The notes under the pieces were generated by a model that worked only from the letters and a program-made list of their open reading frames with translations, did not search any database and had not been told where the DNA came from. Shown one piece after another: positions 9,874 to 19,540 of a stretch of 42,606 nucleotides of DNA (its first letter is position 1; each line of letters begins with the position of its first letter). The position numbers and the translations under genes are program-made. This DNA comes from Bacteroidota bacterium (lineage in GTDB: Bacteria > Bacteroidota > Rhodothermia > Rhodothermales > Bin80), in contig JAPPNA010000102.1 of the NCBI GenBank assembly GCA_028873925.1, positions 1-42,606 of the forward strand, written 5' to 3'.

Positions 9874-12800
9874 TCACAGTTCATCGTCATCCGTCCGGGG
9901 GCGCACAAACACCACCTTTGCATCACCCGGGAGCCGCTCCCCCGCCCGCTGCATCACCATCTCCGCGTCCTGAAGCGTCTCAAACAGCCCCAGTCCAACC
10001 CGGAATTCCACTCCGCGTTCAACGGTGGCCCCGTAAATGTCCAATTTGTGCGGGATGTCGCCGAGGCTGTACTGGAAATTGTTGATGAAGGCCTCGGCCA
10101 TTGCGTGCTCTGGATAGGCTCCTATATATATGGTGTAGCCGCCAGCCGACCAGTCAATATTGCCAAGCGAAGGGTTCTCCATATCGCTCCCCGTTTCTGG
10201 ATCGGGAACCCCGGGTCGCACATCATCCGTTTGCGGCGGCTCATCCTCAGCAGCAGCCAACGCATCCGTCTGCCCCGGCTCTGCCAGTCCCAACGCATCC
10301 GTCTTCCCTATCTCTGCCAGTCCCAGCGAATCTGCGGCGGCCAGCGAGTCGGTGCCCACGGCCAGATTCAATGAGTCCGGTCCTGCCCGTGAATCCAGTG
10401 CCGCGACTTCGATGGAATCCGCAACGAGCATGATATAGTCTGTGGCAATTGCGAGTGTCCGGCCGAATACCACCGAATCCGCCCCGACACTAAGCGTATC
10501 CCGCGCTACCAGAGCCTCCGCCACAACCAGATTCATCGAATCCCCCGGCACATAGTCCTGCAAAAGCACCCATTGCAGGGCATTGACGATCAGCAATGAA
10601 TCCGGTGCCTCCAGCAGCAGCGAATCCCCGGCCACCACCACATCTTCCGCCGTTAGCATGAGTGAGTCACTCCGGATGAATTTGCGGGCAGCCAGGTCTG
10701 TCAGGGTGCGGTGCAATGCAATAGAGTCCGCCCGGGCCTGCGCCAGTGAATCACGCACCGCCAAACGGGCGGCATGAATCTCCTCAAACGCAGCCAGCCT
10801 GCGTTCGGCCCGCTTGAACTGAAGTGAATTGGCATACGTTCGGGTGAGCTGCCGCAGCAGCACGTTAACGGTCAGCGGCGGACGCTCGGGCTGCGTCCCG
10901 GTTGTGTCGTCCAGCACTGCGGCCTGCCCCTGAGTCCCAAAAAATCCCTGGGCTTCCAACATGGAATCCGCCACGATCACGGGTATTGGACCCAGAACAT
11001 CCAGACTGTCCCGGGCTGCCCAGTCCATGAATACTGAACTCGCCCCGTACAAGGCACGCGGTGCCACTTCCGAATTTGGCCAAGTTACTGCCAGATCAAT
11101 CAGATCCGCAATCAAAGTGTCATGAGCGGTGGACTGCCATCGTTCCTCAATGGCTGCATACGCACGGTCCGCCAGGCCCAGCGAGTCAGTCACCAGTCCG
11201 GCCGGCACCGGCAAACCAAGATTTTGGTAGGCCCGCTCGGCAAACTCGGAATTAGGGTAATCGCGGATGATGACCTCGTAAATACCACGCGCCGCAGCGG
11301 CATCTCCCAGCGTGGTTTGCACTTCCGCCAGCGCGTAAAGGGCTCTCTGGGCGACCGGCAGATCCCAGTCATCTTCAATCACCAGCCTGTACCAGGTCAG
11401 GGCGGAGTCCGGCATGTTCATGGACAGAAACAGCACATTCGCCAATTCATACCGCGCCATCGCTCTACGCGTCCGCATGCGCTTCCAGCTCTCCTCATCC
11501 CGCGGGACCTCGGAAAAATCCACAGGCGGCAAGGCAATTCCGCCGGTACCCGAAATTCCCATACCCGCGTCCGCATCGTTGACACCATCTTCGTCGGCTA
11601 CCGCCTCTATGGCCGCCAGGCGGCGCCAGTTGACCGCCAATGGACGGTCACCCCAGATCAGAATAAAGTCCTGCCGCGCCTGCTCCATGCGGACGGGGTC
11701 ACGATGAAACAGAAACCCGGCATCCCCGGTGGCCGCGCTCCCGCCGCGGCCATCGTTATCAACGAATCCCGAACTCACACCGAAGGACGATTCCGCCTGA
11801 CGGCGCTGCATTGCACGTTCTGATTCCGCCATCTCGTCTGCCCGCCGCTGGCGAATCTCAAGAATGACTGCCTGAAAGCTGCTGTCGTCCAGAGATCCCA
11901 GATACATCAGGGAATCAAAATGCGCGAGGCGCTCCGATACATCCGAATAGCTCCCAAACACGCGCGCCAGCTCTGGACCATCCGTGATCGCTCCGGGTGC
12001 CTGCTTGGGCGGTGAAGCAGATGTCTGACGATTGCTTCGGGCGCTTCTGCCCAACGCACTGCCTGCCGTATCAAAATGAGCTGCAGCATACAGGTAATCT
12101 TCCTGAACATCCCGATAATAGGTGCCCAGCGCATAGTGCACCGGCCCCTCCATTCGCGCCCCGCCCCTTGAATTGGGGTCATACAACAGTCGGTCGTAGG
12201 CATCCAATGCTTCATCAAAGCGCCCCAGCGCAATCAATACCCGCCCGCGCATGTAAGCGAGTTCATGACGATGATCATAATTCTTGTCATCACGCTCCAT
12301 CTGGCGCAGCCACCGCATGGCCGCAGTCGCATCCAGATGTTCAACCTGCACGCGAATGGCACTGAGCTGGGCGGCATAGCTGAGCTCATAGAACGGCTTA
12401 TAGGACTGTACGGACTGATACGCTGCTACGGCATCCGCCGGCCGCTCTAGCTGTTCATTTACCTGACCTAGCAGGAACGAGGCCCTGGCTGCAAGGTCTT
12501 TGTCCCGGATCCGATCAAGGCCCGCCTCCAGCTCCGACACCGCCGCCTCCCAATTATCCCGCTGCACATGCAGTTCAGCCAGCGCCAGCCTGTAGTAGGG
12601 CTCCCATTGCTCCGATACGTCCTCCGCATTCAGTGAAGCCTGGAGATGATTGAAGGCATCATCGTACGCTCCGCTGGCAATCAGCGTGCGGGCCAGCCAG
12701 AATCTGGCCTCATCATGCAGCGGAGACTCAAGGGTGAAAATCTCCTTGAATTTCTGCTCGGCACCTACAAAGTTGAGCGTGAAGAACCACGCCTTACCAA

Positions 12801-13122
12801 TGATCAGGATCGCATCGTCTACCCATTTGGAATCCGGATATTTCCTAAGCAGGTCCGAACTCTTCAGCACCGCATCCTCAAACGGCTGACGCTGCGTAGT
12901 GGCCTGTTCGCTGCGTTTGAACATCGACAGGAAGACATCCTGGTCAATCGGCTGATCATCCACCCGATCCTCAAAGGCCCGAATCCCCTCCTCCAGCGCC
13001 CGCTCGGCATTGTAATAGGTGTTGTAGTAGGCCGAGAAATTCTCCATCGGCTCCTCCAGGAAGGACAGGCGGCCGCAACCCGCCCATAGCAGCACTACCC
13101 CCAACAACCCAATGACGCGCAT
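9874..13122 (-). CDS. PorW/SprE-like TPR lipoprotein with C-terminal SPOR domain
   Basis: A very long exported protein (1082 residues from the ATG at 13122; the frame also has an ATG at 13131 and a TTG at 13134). It starts with a lipoprotein signal ending in LLWAGC, then an asparagine- and tyrosine-rich segment (FSAYYNTYYNAERAL) typical of PorW/SprE-like proteins. Many TPR-like helical repeats run to about residue 690. A low-complexity stretch with repeated Asp-Ser-Leu follows to about 985, and then a SPOR-like domain (YTIYIGAYPEHAMAEAF onward) at the end. In Bacteroidota PorW/SprE proteins assist type IX secretion and gliding, and SPOR domains bind denuded peptidoglycan. It starts only a few bases after the pyk stop, so the two are probably co-transcribed. 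The family call rests on the N terminus and layout and is moderate. Confidence 0.65.
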   Translation of the reverse strand: MRVIGLLGVVLLWAGCGRLSFLEEPMENFSAYYNTYYNAERALEEGIRAFEDRVDDQPIDQDVFLSMFKRSEQATTQRQPFEDAVLKSSDLLRKYPDSKWVDDAILIIGKAWFFTLNFVGAEQKFKEIFTLESPLHDEARFWLARTLIASGAYDDAFNHLQASLNAEDVSEQWEPYYRLALAELHVQRDNWEAAVSELEAGLDRIRDKDLAARASFLLGQVNEQLERPADAVAAYQSVQSYKPFYELSYAAQLSAIRVQVEHLDATAAMRWLRQMERDDKNYDHRHELAYMRGRVLIALGRFDEALDAYDRLLYDPNSRGGARMEGPVHYALGTYYRDVQEDYLYAAAHFDTAGSALGRSARSNRQTSASPPKQAPGAITDGPELARVFGSYSDVSERLAHFDSLMYLGSLDDSSFQAVILEIRQRRADEMAESERAMQRRQAESSFGVSSGFVDNDGRGGSAATGDAGFLFHRDPVRMEQARQDFILIWGDRPLAVNWRRLAAIEAVADEDGVNDADAGMGISGTGGIALPPVDFSEVPRDEESWKRMRTRRAMARYELANVLFLSMNMPDSALTWYRLVIEDDWDLPVAQRALYALAEVQTTLGDAAAARGIYEVIIRDYPNSEFAERAYQNLGLPVPAGLVTDSLGLADRAYAAIEERWQSTAHDTLIADLIDLAVTWPNSEVAPRALYGASSVFMDWAARDSLDVLGPIPVIVADSMLEAQGFFGTQGQAAVLDDTTGTQPERPPLTVNVLLRQLTRTYANSLQFKRAERRLAAFEEIHAARLAVRDSLAQARADSIALHRTLTDLAARKFIRSDSLMLTAEDVVVAGDSLLLEAPDSLLIVNALQWVLLQDYVPGDSMNLVVAEALVARDTLSVGADSVVFGRTLAIATDYIMLVADSIEVAALDSRAGPDSLNLAVGTDSLAAADSLGLAEIGKTDALGLAEPGQTDALAAAEDEPPQTDDVRPGVPDPETGSDMENPSLGNIDWSAGGYTIYIGAYPEHAMAEAFINNFQYSLGDIPHKLDIYGATVERGVEFRVGLGLFETLQDAEMVMQRAGERLPGDAKVVFVRPRTDDDEL

Positions 13123-13134
13123 TCCACCCATCAA

Positions 13135-14574
13135 CTATTGTACACGGCTGACATGAACCATATTGGTGGGCCCTTTCCGACTCAGCGGCATACCCGCACA
13201 AACCACCACCGGATCCCCCTCACGTACCAATCCCTGGCTCAACAGAATCTCATGTGCCAGTCGCACGCCTGCATCCGTATCATGCTGGAAGGGAATCGCG
13301 AACGCTCGGGTACCCCAGAGGACACCCAATTGTCCCACAACTTTCTCCTCATCCGTAAAGGCATAGACCGGGATTCGGGGTCTGTGCTTTGCCAATGCGC
13401 GGGCGGTAGCTCCCGATGAAGTCAGACAGACCATCGCATTGGCACCCACATGCGCAGCAAGCTCGCAGGCCGTCAGAGTAACGGCATCCGTTATATTTCT
13501 GGCATCCACGACCCGGTCCAGCCCTTCAGGCAGTCCGCGGCGTTCCAGAGGGAGGGCCTGCCAATGGCGCTCCGCAGACGCGATGATCCTAGACATGGCC
13601 TGAACCACGCGCGCAGGATCAATGCCCACAGCCGTCTCGCCGCTTAACATAACCGCGTCCGACCCGTCCAACACCGCATTGGCGACATCGCTGGCCTCCG
13701 CCCGCGTAGGCGTACGCGACCGTATCATGCTCTCCAGCATCTGTGTAGCCGTTATGACAGGTTTGCCAGCCAACAGACACTTATGGATAATGGACTTCTG
13801 GGCCGCCGGGACCTCCGCCATCGGCATTTCTATACCCAGATCGCCGCGGGCCACCATAATGCCATCACTGACGGCCAGAATTCGGTCAATACAATCCAGC
13901 GCCTCCGGCTTTTCGATCTTCGCAATAATGGCCGCGCGGGAGCCTTTACGACTTAACCAACGACGCAAATCCACGATATCCCGTTCGTTGCGCACAAAGG
14001 ACAGGGCAACCAGATCCACACCCAAGTCCAGTCCCACCCTGAGATCTGTTTCATCCTTGGGAGTCAGTGCAGGACCGCTGGTCCGAACGCGCGGGAGATT
14101 GACACCCTTGTTGGAAGTCAACTCACCCCCAACCTCTACCTGCGCCTCCACCGTGCGGCCTCGGATGCCAATGACTCTCAGCTCCAGACGTCCATCGTCG
14201 ATCAGAATGCGTCCGCCGGCGGATACATCGCTGGCCAGCGCATCGTAGCTGATCGAAATGCGCTCGCAAGTGCTCTCTTCCAGCGGCTGGCAGGTCAGCT
14301 GCACCAACCGCCCCGGCTCCAGCGTGATACTTCCTTCCTTTACGACCCCAACCCTGATACGCGGGCCCTGAAGGTCCTGCAGAATCGCTACCTGCCGTCC
14401 CTGACGCTCAGCTTCCTCGCGCACCCGCCGGGCAGCCGTTCGATGGTCCTTATGGGTGCCGTGAGAGAAATTGAGGCGCACCACATCCGTCCCCGCGGCG
14501 ATAAGGGCAGCAATAACCTGCCGGTCCAGAGAGGCCGGGCCGAGCGTTGAGATTATCTTCGTGTGTCGTCGCAT
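13135..14574 (-). CDS. pyk: Pyruvate kinase
   Basis: A 479-residue enzyme that converts phosphoenolpyruvate and ADP to pyruvate and ATP, the last step of glycolysis. It shows the expected start (TKIISTLGPAS), the RLNFSHG segment, the catalytic-lysine motif AKIEKPEA, the MVARGDLGIEMP motif binding Mg and phosphate, and ATQMLESM. The C-terminal allosteric domain is present. The length is normal. The ATG at 14574 is in the usual place. It precedes the PorW-like gene on the minus strand and is divergent from the PHP gene; a TATAAT hexamer on the minus strand at 14627-14622 might belong to its promoter. Confidence 0.96.
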   Translation of the reverse strand: MRRHTKIISTLGPASLDRQVIAALIAAGTDVVRLNFSHGTHKDHRTAARRVREEAERQGRQVAILQDLQGPRIRVGVVKEGSITLEPGRLVQLTCQPLEESTCERISISYDALASDVSAGGRILIDDGRLELRVIGIRGRTVEAQVEVGGELTSNKGVNLPRVRTSGPALTPKDETDLRVGLDLGVDLVALSFVRNERDIVDLRRWLSRKGSRAAIIAKIEKPEALDCIDRILAVSDGIMVARGDLGIEMPMAEVPAAQKSIIHKCLLAGKPVITATQMLESMIRSRTPTRAEASDVANAVLDGSDAVMLSGETAVGIDPARVVQAMSRIIASAERHWQALPLERRGLPEGLDRVVDARNITDAVTLTACELAAHVGANAMVCLTSSGATARALAKHRPRIPVYAFTDEEKVVGQLGVLWGTRAFAIPFQHDTDAGVRLAHEILLSQGLVREGDPVVVCAGMPLSRKGPTNMVHVSRVQ

Positions 14575-14665
14575 AAAGCAGCCTGTTCAAGATCCTGCAG
14601 ATTCATTCGGCACAACTGGGCATTATACGCTGTTGAACGCACTACTGGACTATTTTGCCCGAATC

Positions 14666-15790
14666 ATGAAAGCCCTGTTTGCCGCCTTTTCGGTCTGTGT
14701 GCTGACGCTGCCCGCTGCGGCGCAGGATCACCGCGCCATTGAGTTTCCGGATGTGGAGCCATATGTGACGCTGGTGGGTGATTTTCACATGCACACCATC
14801 TTTTCCGATGGCAGTGTGTGGCCGAATATTCGAGTTCAAGAGGCCGTACGGGATGCGCTGGATGCCATCGCGGTGACCGAACATCTGGAGTATCAGCCCT
14901 ATCGCGCCGATATTCCGCATCCCGACCGTAATCGTTCGCACCAGGTGGCGACACAGTCCGCTCGGAATGAAGATCTTATCGTCATCAACGGATCTGAAAT
15001 CACCCGTGAGCTGCCGCCTGGTCACCTAAATGCCATTTTCCTTGAGGATGCCAACGCCCTCGTGGCCGCTCCCGGTGAGGAAGCCCTGGATCCGATGGAT
15101 GTGTTCAGAGAGGCGCGACGACAGGACGCTTTCGTCTTCTGGAACCATCCGAACTGGGTCGCGCAGAGCCCAAGCGGAGTCGCAGTGCTGACCGACATGC
15201 ACCACACCCTCATCGGAGAGGGCTTACTCAGCGGCATTGAAATCGCCAATGAGCAGACCTACTCGGACGAAGCGTTTCAGATTGCTCTTGACCACAATCT
15301 TACGCTGCTCGGCACCAGTGACATCCACGGTCTGGTGGATTGGGAGTTTGATGTCCCCGGCGGTGGCCATCGTCCGGTCACGCTGGTATTCGCAGCGGAG
15401 CGGAGTGCGGATGGCATCAAAGAGGCCCTGGTCGCCAGGCGCACGGTGGTCTGGTTCCGCAACACGCTTATAGGACGCCCTGAGCATCTGATGCCGCTGT
15501 TGGAAGCGAGCATCCAGGTGGCTGCAGCCGAGTACTGGTCCAACAGCTCCGTCCTGCGCGTATCGCTCGCCAACACTTCGGATGCATCGTTGATTCTGCG
15601 GAACATGTCCGCCTACACACTGCACGAATCCGCCAATCTGGTCACGCTGCCGCCGCACGGTGTGATTGATATCAACGTTAAGACCTTGGAGTCACCGGCC
15701 ATGATCACGCTCTCGTTTGAGGTCCTGAGTGCGCTGATAGCTCCCGGTACACACCCTTCCATCCGGCTGGAGGTCTACAGCACCCAGTGA
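14666..15790 (+). CDS. Exported PHP-domain metal-dependent phosphoesterase-like protein
   Basis: A 374-residue protein. The open frame extends back to 14471, but that part is antisense to pyk. The ATG at 14666 gives a clean signal peptide (MKALFAAFSVCVLTLPAAAQ), so I take it as the start. Metal-binding motifs of the PHP superfamily are visible: DFHMH at 39-43, VTEHLE, NGSEIT, FWNHPNW and GTSDIHG. These predict a periplasmic or surface hydrolase with a two- or three-metal centre. The substrate cannot be told. Exported relatives are common in Bacteroidota and Rhodothermota. It is followed 55 nt later by a small lipoprotein gene on the same strand. Confidence 0.82.
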   Translation: MKALFAAFSVCVLTLPAAAQDHRAIEFPDVEPYVTLVGDFHMHTIFSDGSVWPNIRVQEAVRDALDAIAVTEHLEYQPYRADIPHPDRNRSHQVATQSARNEDLIVINGSEITRELPPGHLNAIFLEDANALVAAPGEEALDPMDVFREARRQDAFVFWNHPNWVAQSPSGVAVLTDMHHTLIGEGLLSGIEIANEQTYSDEAFQIALDHNLTLLGTSDIHGLVDWEFDVPGGGHRPVTLVFAAERSADGIKEALVARRTVVWFRNTLIGRPEHLMPLLEASIQVAAAEYWSNSSVLRVSLANTSDASLILRNMSAYTLHESANLVTLPPHGVIDINVKTLESPAMITLSFEVLSALIAPGTHPSIRLEVYSTQ

Positions 15791-15845
15791 TCTGTGACTT
15801 TTTCCGTTCTCGGAGCGTCTTTCCCATACAACAAACAGTGTTCTG

Positions 15846-16286
15846 ATGCGCTATATTGCCCCTGCTTTACTGCTCCTGATCGTTGTCGGCTGCTCAACCA
15901 CGCAGAGCATTCCCATAGAAGATCGCAGCCGGACGTACGATGTCTCCTACGATGTGGCCTTTGACGCAGTGGTGCTGGCCCTGGCCGAACAGGGTTACGC
16001 GGTTGAAGAGGCCAATAAGGAACAGGGGGGCATCAATACTGATTTCCTGCTCCAGGAGTCCTTTTTGAGCTGGTTGAGCAGCTCGGCCAGTCGGATGAAG
16101 GTAACCAGTCTTGTTCGTGACACAGAGGCGGGCGTGCGCGTCATGCTCACCATTGCCCTGCAGGACTCCGATCCAGAAGCTACCGGACCCAATTATTCCT
16201 CCCGTAACCTGAGGGCCAGCCAGGCTCGCCGGGTTTACGATAGTCTGTTCGCCCATATTGAGGCCGTAATGTGGTCGGATAATTGA
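15846..16286 (+). CDS. Small lipoprotein of unknown function
   Basis: A 146-residue protein with a lipoprotein signal peptide ending in LIVVGC, so it should be lipid-anchored at cysteine 16. The mature part has alternating beta and helix segments (YDVSYDVAFDAVVLALAEQG) like small outer-membrane lipoproteins with a BamC- or DUF-type alpha/beta fold. I cannot place it in a named family. It lies 55 nt after the PHP gene, probably in one transcript with it. Confidence 0.72.
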   Translation: MRYIAPALLLLIVVGCSTTQSIPIEDRSRTYDVSYDVAFDAVVLALAEQGYAVEEANKEQGGINTDFLLQESFLSWLSSSASRMKVTSLVRDTEAGVRVMLTIALQDSDPEATGPNYSSRNLRASQARRVYDSLFAHIEAVMWSDN

Positions 16287-17276
16287 CGGTTCAGGAGCTA
16301 TCCGTCAAGATGGTGTCCCCGGTTCCACTTGAGCAGGAGTTCCCGATTCAGTTTACCAACTGCTTTGCGGGCTGCACGGTCTTATCCCCGGAATATTCAT
16401 CACCGTGGTCGCTCCGGCCCCTGAAGCGGCCTTGCATTAGCTCGGAGAGGATTGCCGCAGCGAGCCGGATATCTGGGCCACTTGAGGGTGCAAGCGAGGT
16501 GAATTGTGGTGTTTTGCTGCCGGAATCGACTGGATTTCGGTGCCGAATTCAGCATTATTGCGCCCCAATCCCGCATGTTGATACGCGAAGGTCCGCACAA
16601 ACTCGGATTGCGCCTTCTGAAGCGGGAGGAATTACAGGCCGAACAGCACTTTCCATTGAAACTGTTCAAAGTACGCCCAACCACATACCCACGCCGCTAC
16701 CGGCGTATGGGCGATTTAGAAGATAACACTGCGGCCATAGGACCCGCTCCCGTGTGCCAGGGCAAAGCATGGGGCCAATCAGGTCGCAGCCGACCGCGAC
16801 ACCGGCCGTGCGGAATAGCGCGTTCACGGCTTGGCATCCGTCCTTAACACAGGTGCCAATATCGGACGGTCACATGGAGTAGGACCTGTCCCCAATGGTC
16901 CAACGCCCCCCGGCAAGCACCCTCTGCCTGGTCAGGAAGGCATTTTAATTCCAGACGCACATTCGGGGAAATCAGGATCGCCATGAAGAATCCGTGGATG
17001 AGCTGGTGCCGCACAACTGGAAGAAACTTCCGGTTGGTCGTAGAGATGTACGATGGATATTATCGCTCTGCTGCCTGCTTGACGCTGGACATGGCATACG
17101 ATAACGCCCGATTGATTGCGCGCCCGGACCTCGATTGGCTCCAGCCGTGGCTTGATGGTCAGGCCAATCGGAAGTGTGACAGGTATTTCCAGGTTTTGTG
17201 AATAACTGGCAGAATTCCGTCTCGGAACCAATTCCCGACTTATTCCGTACGGGCATGAGTATACTTGGAGATTCTC
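16287..17276. other. About 990 nt without a convincing gene
   Basis: Short frames are present (16283-16726 plus, 16506-16847 plus, 16400-16684 minus, 16983-17201 plus, 16932-17231 minus). They overlap each other, lack signal peptides or motifs, and match no family I know. A weak hairpin lies near 16690-16711 (CGCCG / CGGCG arms). Together with the broken gene that follows, this looks like decayed accessory DNA rather than a regulatory region. Confidence 0.45.
17267..17270 (+). promoter_or_regulatory. Shine-Dalgarno-like GGAG before the broken M15 lipoprotein gene
   Basis: GGAG sits 6 nt before the ATG at 17277. Good ribosome-binding sites are uncommon in this window, so it supports 17277 as the original start of the interrupted gene that follows. 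Confidence 0.45.
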
Positions 17277-18524
17277 ATGGAGAAGCGCGGAGGTCTTCTT
17301 GCAGCGGCAGCATGGTCATTCTTGGCGTGTGCGGGCTGTGATGCAGGTGGTGATGTCAGCTACCATGCCAAAATTCCATCCGCTCATTCTGTGGTGGCGG
17401 CGACATAGTATTACGAATCGCAGGTGAAGGATGCGCAAATGGGGATTTTCGCTGGTGATCCTGCGGCAGCCGCGCGGAAGGAGATGGTCAGACAGTTTCC
17501 CCCGGCTTGGAACCAAGCCATCACTTAGCGGAGCAGAGCAGGCACCATTTACACGGCCACGTTGATGGGTACCGCAAGGCCTGTACAGGCCATCAGTTCC
17601 GAAAATGTGTCCGTAATTCGGACGCTTATCGTTGAGATGGATGGCAGCACCATAGTTTCCAATGCAAGAATTGTTGATTTCATCAGCGTGGACCCTATTG
17701 CTCGGGAAGACTTTCATCACCTTGCGCGAGGCTGGATTGAGAACGATTATGGTACCTATCGGGTGCTGGTCGTTGAATTCGATTTGATGTATTCCCGTCA
17801 AAAGTCCCAGCTGTATGACCCCGCTGACAGTTCGCTAACGCCGACTGCAGTGAGCCTAAAGGAAATTACGGGTTTGGGCAAGGCCCAGGAAGACCCACTA
17901 TGGTGCTACATATCTGATATTCAGTTTGGACGAAAATGTACATATCTGGCCAGCCGTCCCGATGACAAAAATTGCGTCACAATCGAGGTTTACGTCATTT
18001 GGACCTGCGTGTCCATAGGTGGTACTGGCGGAGACGATAGTAGTGGCGGCGGTAGTGGCGGTGGAGGCAGCGATGACGATGAAGAATCCCAATGTACGGA
18101 GGATCAAAAGGCGATCGCGGCTGAATATGACGACGCGGCATGGCCGTGCGAAAAATTCGTTGATGATGTGACCCACGGAAGGGGCACGCACGGCCACGCG
18201 AAGGGGTATCTGTCAGATGGATATAAGTCCGGCAGGGATGCTGTCTTCTCCTACATGAGCTCCGAATTCGGCGTTTCCGCATGGATCAACTCCGACTGGC
18301 GTTGCCCTGTAGGCAACGCAAAGGTCCACGGCGTACCTGAAAGCACCCACAGGAAGGGCATAGCGGGCGACTTTGGTGCCGCTCGCTTTGACGAGGGGAT
18401 ATGGGAGTGGTTTAACGAGGCGGCGATAGATGCGGGACGCACCTGGAATTCGGGCTTTGACGATGGTAAGTCGGAAAACAGACGATCCCGGAACTACAGC
18501 AGCCATATTCACATCCACTGGTAG
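17277..18524 (+). pseudogene. Lipoprotein with C-terminal M15-like peptidase domain, interrupted by two in-frame TAG codons
   Basis: One phase stays open from an ATG at 17277 to 18524 except for TAG codons at 17406-17408 and 17526-17528. There is no frameshift. The start encodes a signal peptide-like sequence ending in LACAGC. Coding-like sequence continues between and after the two stops. The 3' part has a Gly/Ser linker near 18030-18075, then an M15/VanY-like peptidase signature: HRKGIAGD (HxxxxxxD) and a terminal HIHIHW, which would supply the zinc ligands. The family cuts peptide cross-links in cell walls. As annotated, only the part from the ATG at 17565 could be made, without a signal peptide. 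TAG is an ordinary stop elsewhere here (pyk, coxA, coxB, coxC), so decay or sequencing error is more likely than recoding. Confidence 0.68.
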
Positions 18525-18532
18525 AATTCAAA

Positions 18533-19423
18533 ATGACCGAGACAAGAATCCGGCCCTTTAAAGGGGCCTTAGCTATGGGAAGAACAGTTATGTATGGACT
18601 CATGTCTGGAGCCATCAGAATGTGCATGATCTATTTTCTTGCGTTAGCATTTACAACGCTGCCAACCGCTGCGCAGATGGTGAGTTTGGAAGCAGAACGC
18701 CAGGCGGCTGCGGCTCTTGCGAACGGACAGCTTACGCCGGAGCGGGACCAGGCCCTTGAGCTCGCCCGCTTCCTCGGTCCCCGGGCATCATCGGAGCTGA
18801 AGCTTGCCGTAATTGAGGCAGCCTGGGCGGAATTGCGGGATGAGACAGGTCGGCCCGAGGGATCCGAGGCCGTATTTGACTACATGGACACTGTGTCCCG
18901 GCTGGAAGACCCCCGCGCAATCCCGTTTCTGATTGAGGTCTTGAGCAATGGATCTGGGGCATCGAATGCGCTGGCGGATTTCGGTCCCGCGCTGGTATTC
19001 GCGCCAGTGCTCGCGGTCGTGTCTAACCCGAACGGAGACGCTTACCAAGTCGGAGAAGGCCTTACCACGCTCCGGTTCATGCTTGAGGACGGAGTCTTGA
19101 CCGCCAGACAGACGGATCAGGTGCGCGCCATCGTCAAAGGGCGACTCTCTGAATCACAACATGCCTCCATTGTGCGCGTAACCGTTCGCCTTGCGCTCGC
19201 GCTCAAGGATCCAGAGCTGCGTGCCGTAGTTGAGCGGTTCGTAGAGGACCGGGAATTCGCCGAGTCACTTGTCTCGCAGCGCCTCGCCAGTGGAAACCCA
19301 ATGAGTGATGAGAACCATGCACGCCGGGTCAAGACAATCCAGAAGCGTACACAGGCGATTCTGGATGGCACCGGGGCCAGCATCGGGCCGTTCCGACGCA
19401 AATCATCTGTATCGACCCAGTAA
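18533..19423 (+). CDS. Exported alpha-helical protein of unknown function
   Basis: The open frame gives 296 residues. The first part contains several methionines, and the signal peptide proper starts at ATG 18620 (MCMIYFLALAFTTLPTAAQ), so the true start is probably 18620 or one of the ATGs just before it (18590, 18602). The mature protein is almost all helical, with HEAT-like pairs such as EDPRAIPFLIEVLSN and KDPELRAVVERFVED. This suggests a helical-repeat scaffold, but no named family is recognised. It lies 8 nt after the broken M15 gene and may have shared its transcript. Confidence 0.6.
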   Translation: MTETRIRPFKGALAMGRTVMYGLMSGAIRMCMIYFLALAFTTLPTAAQMVSLEAERQAAAALANGQLTPERDQALELARFLGPRASSELKLAVIEAAWAELRDETGRPEGSEAVFDYMDTVSRLEDPRAIPFLIEVLSNGSGASNALADFGPALVFAPVLAVVSNPNGDAYQVGEGLTTLRFMLEDGVLTARQTDQVRAIVKGRLSESQHASIVRVTVRLALALKDPELRAVVERFVEDREFAESLVSQRLASGNPMSDENHARRVKTIQKRTQAILDGTGASIGPFRRKSSVSTQ

Positions 19424-19513
19424 GGGTCGGGACTTGCAACCGAGGCAGTTCTGCACAGATGGTTGATTCAACGGGGCGATACTGGTCGCAAGGCACGATA
19501 TAGGGAGAATTCG

Positions 19514-19540
19514 TCCCGGATCGTCATGAATAATCCGGGA
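19514..19540 (+). repeat. Perfect 8-bp inverted repeat, possible weak terminator
   Basis: TCCCGGAT at 19514-19521 pairs exactly with ATCCGGGA at 19533-19540 across an 11-nt loop. It lies about 90 nt after the helical exported gene. There is no run of T after either arm, so an intrinsic terminator is doubtful. Confidence 0.3.

Noticed and set aside
14622-14627. TATAAT hexamer on the minus strand upstream of pyk
   Set aside because: No matching -35 at the right distance and the organism seems to use a Bacteroidota-type -7 box, so it was not listed as a promoter.
14471-14665. Upstream extension of the PHP gene
   Set aside because: It is mostly antisense to pyk; the ATG at 14666 has a proper signal peptide directly after it.
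17277-18524. Genome-wide amber recoding
   Set aside because: pyk, coxB, coxA, coxC and the subunit IV fusion all end properly at TAG, so TAG is a normal stop here.
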